Assembly (NCBI GenBank): GCA_964472465.1 | Contig: CAYYLW010000107.1 | Coordinates: 1-9,363 of the forward strand | Source of the DNA: JAAYCI01 sp964472465 | GTDB lineage: Bacteria > Bacillota > Clostridia > Oscillospirales > Ruminococcaceae | DNA: 9,363 nt | Direction: 5' to 3' | In this document: piece after piece, positions 6,726-9,363 of the stretch | Position numbering within the stretch: the first letter of the stretch is position 1 | Layout: every line of letters begins with the position of its first letter | Program-made: the position numbers and the translations under genes | The notes under the pieces: model-generated | What the model was told of the DNA's origin: nothing | Seen by the model: the letters and a program-made list of their open reading frames with translations, nothing else | Database searches by the model: none

Positions 6726-6990
6726 CATGCCCCTGTGCCGCTGCGAGGAAGTGACCCGCGAGGAGATATTGGAGGCCATCCGGCAGGGGCACCACACGGT
6801 GGCCAGTATAAAACGCGCCACAAGGGCGGGCATGGGCGCTTGCCAAGGGCGCACCTGCGGGCGGCTGATTCAGCAACTCTTGGCCGCGGAGGGCGTGGCC
6901 CCCCCGGCCCAGTTAGCGCCCGATAAGCCCCGTTTCCCCGCTGTGCCCTGCGAGAGCGAAAGCCTGGGAGGTGACAGCCATGAACCCTAA
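6712..6990 (+). CDS. BFD-like [2Fe-2S]-binding subunit
   Basis: A 92-residue protein; AAAGGAGG (6695-6702) lies 9 bp before the ATG, and the gene overlaps the preceding one by 14 bp. It has the BFD-like [2Fe-2S] pattern Cys9-x-Cys11 ... Cys44-x4-Cys49 (LCRCEEVTREEI ... RAGMGACQGRTCGRLI). The GMGxCQGRxC form is typical of the BFD-like segment normally fused to the C-terminus of the alpha subunit in heteromeric sarcosine, opine and proline dehydrogenases. The free-standing version supports the idea that the alpha subunit has been split. The tail after residue 60 is Pro-rich and weakly conserved in appearance. Its final 11 bp overlap the next gene. Confidence 0.87.
   Translation: MEQNNMPLCRCEEVTREEILEAIRQGHHTVASIKRATRAGMGACQGRTCGRLIQQLLAAEGVAPPAQLAPDKPRFPAVPCESESLGGDSHEP
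6966..6974 (+). promoter_or_regulatory. Ribosome binding site that sets the DAO-subunit start
   Basis: GGGAGGTGA lies 5 bp before ATG 6980. An in-frame GTG at 6971 falls inside this site, so it cannot be the start. Confidence 0.75.
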
Positions 6991-8131
6991 GTATGACGCC
7001 ATTGTGGTGGGTGGGGGCTATTTTGGCTGCGCTGCGGCCTATTACCTGGCCAAGGCCGGCAAGCGCACCCTGCTGGTGGAAAAAGGCGAGGTGTCCTGCG
7101 GGGCCTCCGGGGCCAATTTTGGCAACGTACAGGTGCAAGACGCCTCCATGGGCCTCAGCTACACCCTTACCCTGGAGGGTTTCCACAAGATGCAGGGCAT
7201 GGAGGCGGAACTGGGGCGCAACATCGGCTACAGCCCCCAAGGCTCGCTGATTGCCGCCGAAAAAGAAAGCCACCTGCCCGAACTGGAACAGTTGTACAAG
7301 GAAAAGAAAGAAGCCGGGCTGGACATCCGCTGGCTGAGGCGCAAAGAAGTGGCGGAGATGGAGCCAAACCTAAACCCCGAAGCCGTGGTGGCCGCCACCT
7401 ATTTTGAGCAAGGCCGGGTGTACCCCTTCCATTATCTGTACGCCCTGGTGGGCAAAGGGCGGGAGTACGGCCTGGAACTGCGGGAATTTACCGAGGTGGA
7501 ATCATTGCTGATAGAGGGGGGCGCCTGCAAGGGCCTGTGCCTACAAAATGGCGAAACCCTGCGCGCCGAGCATGTGGTGGTGGCCGCTGGCAGCGGCACA
7601 AAGGCCCTGTGCGCCACCGCTTCTTTGGAGGTGCCCGTGTTATCGGTGAAGGCGGAATCCTTCGTTTCCGAGGCCATACAGCCCTTCATGCGCACCTACT
7701 ATTCCTCGGCCGCTTTCTTTGCCGAAGCGCACGACCAAGAAAAAGCCGCCACCTCCCTGTGCATTGGGCAAAGCCACTACGGCAACCTGCTGCTGGCCGA
7801 AACGGCCAAACCCCATCACCTGGTGGCGGATGGCCTGCAAGACGCCACCTCGCTGGAGCATTGCCGGGGCATCCGTGAAAAGCTGGCGCACTTTTTCCCC
7901 GTGCTGGAACACCTGCAAATTTTGCGCGGCTGGGTAACCGCCTCGCCCTTCACCCCAAACAATGAGCCGGTGTTTGGCAAAAGCCCGGTGCCTGGGCTGC
8001 TATTGGCCGCGGGCTTCAAAAGCGCGGTGGTGATGTCGGCCGTGGCTGGGGAGATGATTGCCCAGCTTGCCACCACGGATACCGCCCCGCACGACCTCTC
8101 GCCCTTTATGCAAGAGGTGCACAGGATGTAG
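6980..8131 (+). CDS. DAO-family FAD-dependent oxidoreductase, beta (substrate-oxidising) subunit
   Basis: A 383-residue flavoprotein of the D-amino-acid oxidase/glycine oxidase/sarcosine oxidase-beta fold. The FAD fingerprint is Gly11-x-Gly13-x-x-Gly16 (VVGGGYFGCAAAYYLAKAG) with Glu34 (LLVEKGEVSCGASGANFGNV) at the end of the second strand. The C-terminal FAD segment is seen in RGWVTASPFTPNNEPVFG and LLAAGFKSAVVMSAVAGEMIA. The length is usual for opine oxidase or hydroxyproline dehydrogenase beta subunits, which oxidise the C-N bond of a secondary amine or imino acid. It lies last in a run of five overlapping genes whose other four encode electron-transfer partners, so this is most likely the catalytic subunit. 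Candidate substrates include proline or hydroxyproline isomers, N-methyl amino acids and opines. The sequence does not choose between them. Confidence 0.88.
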   Translation: MNPKYDAIVVGGGYFGCAAAYYLAKAGKRTLLVEKGEVSCGASGANFGNVQVQDASMGLSYTLTLEGFHKMQGMEAELGRNIGYSPQGSLIAAEKESHLPELEQLYKEKKEAGLDIRWLRRKEVAEMEPNLNPEAVVAATYFEQGRVYPFHYLYALVGKGREYGLELREFTEVESLLIEGGACKGLCLQNGETLRAEHVVVAAGSGTKALCATASLEVPVLSVKAESFVSEAIQPFMRTYYSSAAFFAEAHDQEKAATSLCIGQSHYGNLLLAETAKPHHLVADGLQDATSLEHCRGIREKLAHFFPVLEHLQILRGWVTASPFTPNNEPVFGKSPVPGLLLAAGFKSAVVMSAVAGEMIAQLATTDTAPHDLSPFMQEVHRM

Positions 8132-8174
8132 AACACGGCACATGGGCACACCGCCTAGGAAAGGGAAACAGCCT

Positions 8175-8894
8175 ATGAGACCCCTAAAAACCGAAAACCT
8201 GCGCCAGCAGGCCTACCAGGCGCTGCTGGAAGAAATTTCCGCCATGCGGCCCGGCGAAAACCGCCTGCCCTCCGAGGAGGAGCTCTCCCGCAGTTTGCAA
8301 ATCAGCCGCACCACCATACGCGAGGTGATGCAGCTTTTGGTGGGAAGCAGCTATGTGACGCGGCGGCATGGCAAAGGCAACTTCGGGCATCCCTCGGCCA
8401 CCCGCCTGCCCCGCCGCATAGACCTCTCCTCCGATTTTCTAGAGCTGCTCAGCGCACCCGGCCAGCCAGCCAGTTGCCAGGTTCTACACAGCGGCTTTGC
8501 CCAGCCAAGCCCCGCTATGCAAAAGCGGTTCCCCGCTTGCCCCGCGCAGGTATACAGCCAAGACTGGCTGTACCATTCCGGGGAAAAGCCCATGATATTT
8601 TGCCAAATTTCTGTACCCCAGCCCCTGCTTTCCCAGCCGCCCGCACCCGCCGTACACCCCCAACGCTTCTGTGATTGGCTGGCGGGCTACTGCAAAGCCG
8701 ACGCCGCCTACTATACCGTACACCTGGGCTGCCAAAAAAGCGAGGACGCCGCCCGCGCTTTTGGCACGCCTGTGAGTTTTGTCTTGCCAAACTGGCAGGA
8801 AATCGTATATGATATCTATGATATGCCCATCGCATTTTGTGATTTATTTTTTCACCCGGAAAATGCGGAAATTTCTATGGCTATGCGTTTTTAA
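8175..8894 (+). CDS. GntR-family regulator with UTRA-like effector domain, second copy
   Basis: A 239-residue protein. ATG 8175 is preceded by AGGAAAGGGAA (8157-8167). An earlier in-frame ATG at 8058 is rejected because it lies in the preceding gene. The winged helix occupies residues about 10-72 (LPSEEELSRSLQISRTTIRE, then VTRRHGKGNFGHP), with a UTRA-like domain from about 85 to the end. That domain closes with YDIYDMPIAFCDLFFHP, closely matching the YDIQDVPILFNHHHFYP of the first GntR. The two are paralogues with similar DNA-binding wings (KRHGSGN versus RRHGKGN) but dissimilar effector domains, which suggests related operators and different ligands. No promoter was seen in the 43-bp gap upstream, so it probably ends, or continues, the dehydrogenase transcript and may autoregulate it. 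Confidence 0.88.
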   Translation: MRPLKTENLRQQAYQALLEEISAMRPGENRLPSEEELSRSLQISRTTIREVMQLLVGSSYVTRRHGKGNFGHPSATRLPRRIDLSSDFLELLSAPGQPASCQVLHSGFAQPSPAMQKRFPACPAQVYSQDWLYHSGEKPMIFCQISVPQPLLSQPPAPAVHPQRFCDWLAGYCKADAAYYTVHLGCQKSEDAARAFGTPVSFVLPNWQEIVYDIYDMPIAFCDLFFHPENAEISMAMRF

Positions 8895-8951
8895 CGGGTA
8901 GTAAGCCCTCTGGGGCAGAGGCATAGACAAACTGAAAAGGGGACTGGCAAC

Positions 8952-9363
8952 ATGATAGATAGGCTTTTAACCGGCGGCGTTATTGTAACTGTGAACAAAC
9001 AGCGGGAGGTATTTTGGGACGGCGCCATCGCCATAAAAGATGGCAAAATTTTGGAGGTGGGCCCCACTGCCAGCCTTGCCCAGCGCTACCCAGACTGCGC
9101 CCAGCAAACCCCGCTTGCGGGAAAGCTGGTTTTTCCGGGTTTTGTGAACACCCACAACCACCTGTTCCAAACCCTGCTGAAAGGCCTGGGAGATGACATG
9201 GTGCTGAAAGACTGGCTGGAAACCATGACCTTCCCCGCCGCCACCAACCTCACCCCGGACGATTGCTACCAGGCGGCCCTGCTAGGCTGCATGGAGGGGC
9301 TGCACAGTGGCATCACCACCAATTTAGACTACATGTACCCCCACCCTGTTCCCCACTTGTCCG
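8952..9363 (+). CDS. Amidohydrolase, copy B (5' part, cut by window end)
   Basis: ATG 8952 follows AAAAGGGGA (8935-8943) with 8 bp spacing, and the frame stays open to the window edge (137 codons plus one base). Family features are the N-terminal beta segment (LLTGGVIVTVNKQRE, GKILEVG) and the metal-binding FPGFVNTHNHLFQT with His68-x-His70. KGLGDDMVLKDWLETMTFP and GLHSGITTNLDYMYPHP follow, as in guanine, 8-oxoguanine and triazine deaminase relatives. It is clearly homologous to enzyme A at 1391 but diverged: HNHLFQTLLKGLGDD against HTHMFQTFMRGLADD. Later ligands (His, His, Asp) lie beyond the window. It follows the second GntR gene by 57 bp, mirroring the amidohydrolase-GntR pairing at the left. 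Substrate unknown. Confidence 0.85.
   Translation, partial: MIDRLLTGGVIVTVNKQREVFWDGAIAIKDGKILEVGPTASLAQRYPDCAQQTPLAGKLVFPGFVNTHNHLFQTLLKGLGDDMVLKDWLETMTFPAATNLTPDDCYQAALLGCMEGLHSGITTNLDYMYPHPVPHLS

Noticed and set aside
8907..8921. Hairpin CCTCT/AGAGG after the second gntR as a terminator
   Set aside because: Only a 5-bp stem and no T-tract follows.

Overview
The window reads as part of a catabolic gene neighbourhood from a moderately GC-rich anaerobic member of the Bacillota, most likely a gut-type clostridium (Oscillospirales-like). That is an inference. It rests on strong AGGAGG-type ribosome binding sites before nearly every gene, a sigma-A-type promoter, U-tract terminators, several Fe-S flavoenzyme subunits, and GntR and AraC regulators. 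No marker gene fixes the taxon. All genes lie on the + strand. A 10-N assembly gap sits at 3104-3113.

Region 1 (1-3533): the 3' part of a molybdenum hydroxylase large subunit (xanthine dehydrogenase family), then a complete 446-residue amidohydrolase/deaminase, then a GntR/UTRA regulator interrupted by the N gap. Hydroxylation of an N-heteroaromatic ring followed by hydrolytic deamination, as in purine or pterin breakdown, is the natural reading of this pair.

Region 2 (3534-4865): an intergenic segment with a 28-bp imperfect direct repeat around a GC-rich hairpin, then two consecutive terminator-like hairpins. A stand-alone AraC-type regulator with a GyrI-like ligand-binding domain follows, closed by its own terminator. 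The AraC gene is therefore transcriptionally insulated from both neighbours.

Region 3 (4798-8131): a well-formed promoter (TTGCCA, 17 bp, TACAAT) drives five tightly packed or overlapping genes. They encode a small [2Fe-2S] protein, an FAD/NAD oxidoreductase, a 4Fe-4S dicluster protein, a BFD-like [2Fe-2S] protein and a DAO-family FAD oxidoreductase. Together they look like a five-subunit electron-transferring amine/amino-acid dehydrogenase of the opine oxidase, hydroxyproline dehydrogenase or dye-linked proline dehydrogenase type.

Region 4 (8132-9363): a second GntR/UTRA regulator and the start of a second amidohydrolase, cut by the window end. Each amidohydrolase lies next to its own GntR gene, and these pairs bracket the dehydrogenase operon. 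The layout suggests linked use of N-heterocyclic and amino- or imino-acid-like substrates, possibly one compound containing both parts. The actual substrates cannot be read from the sequence.
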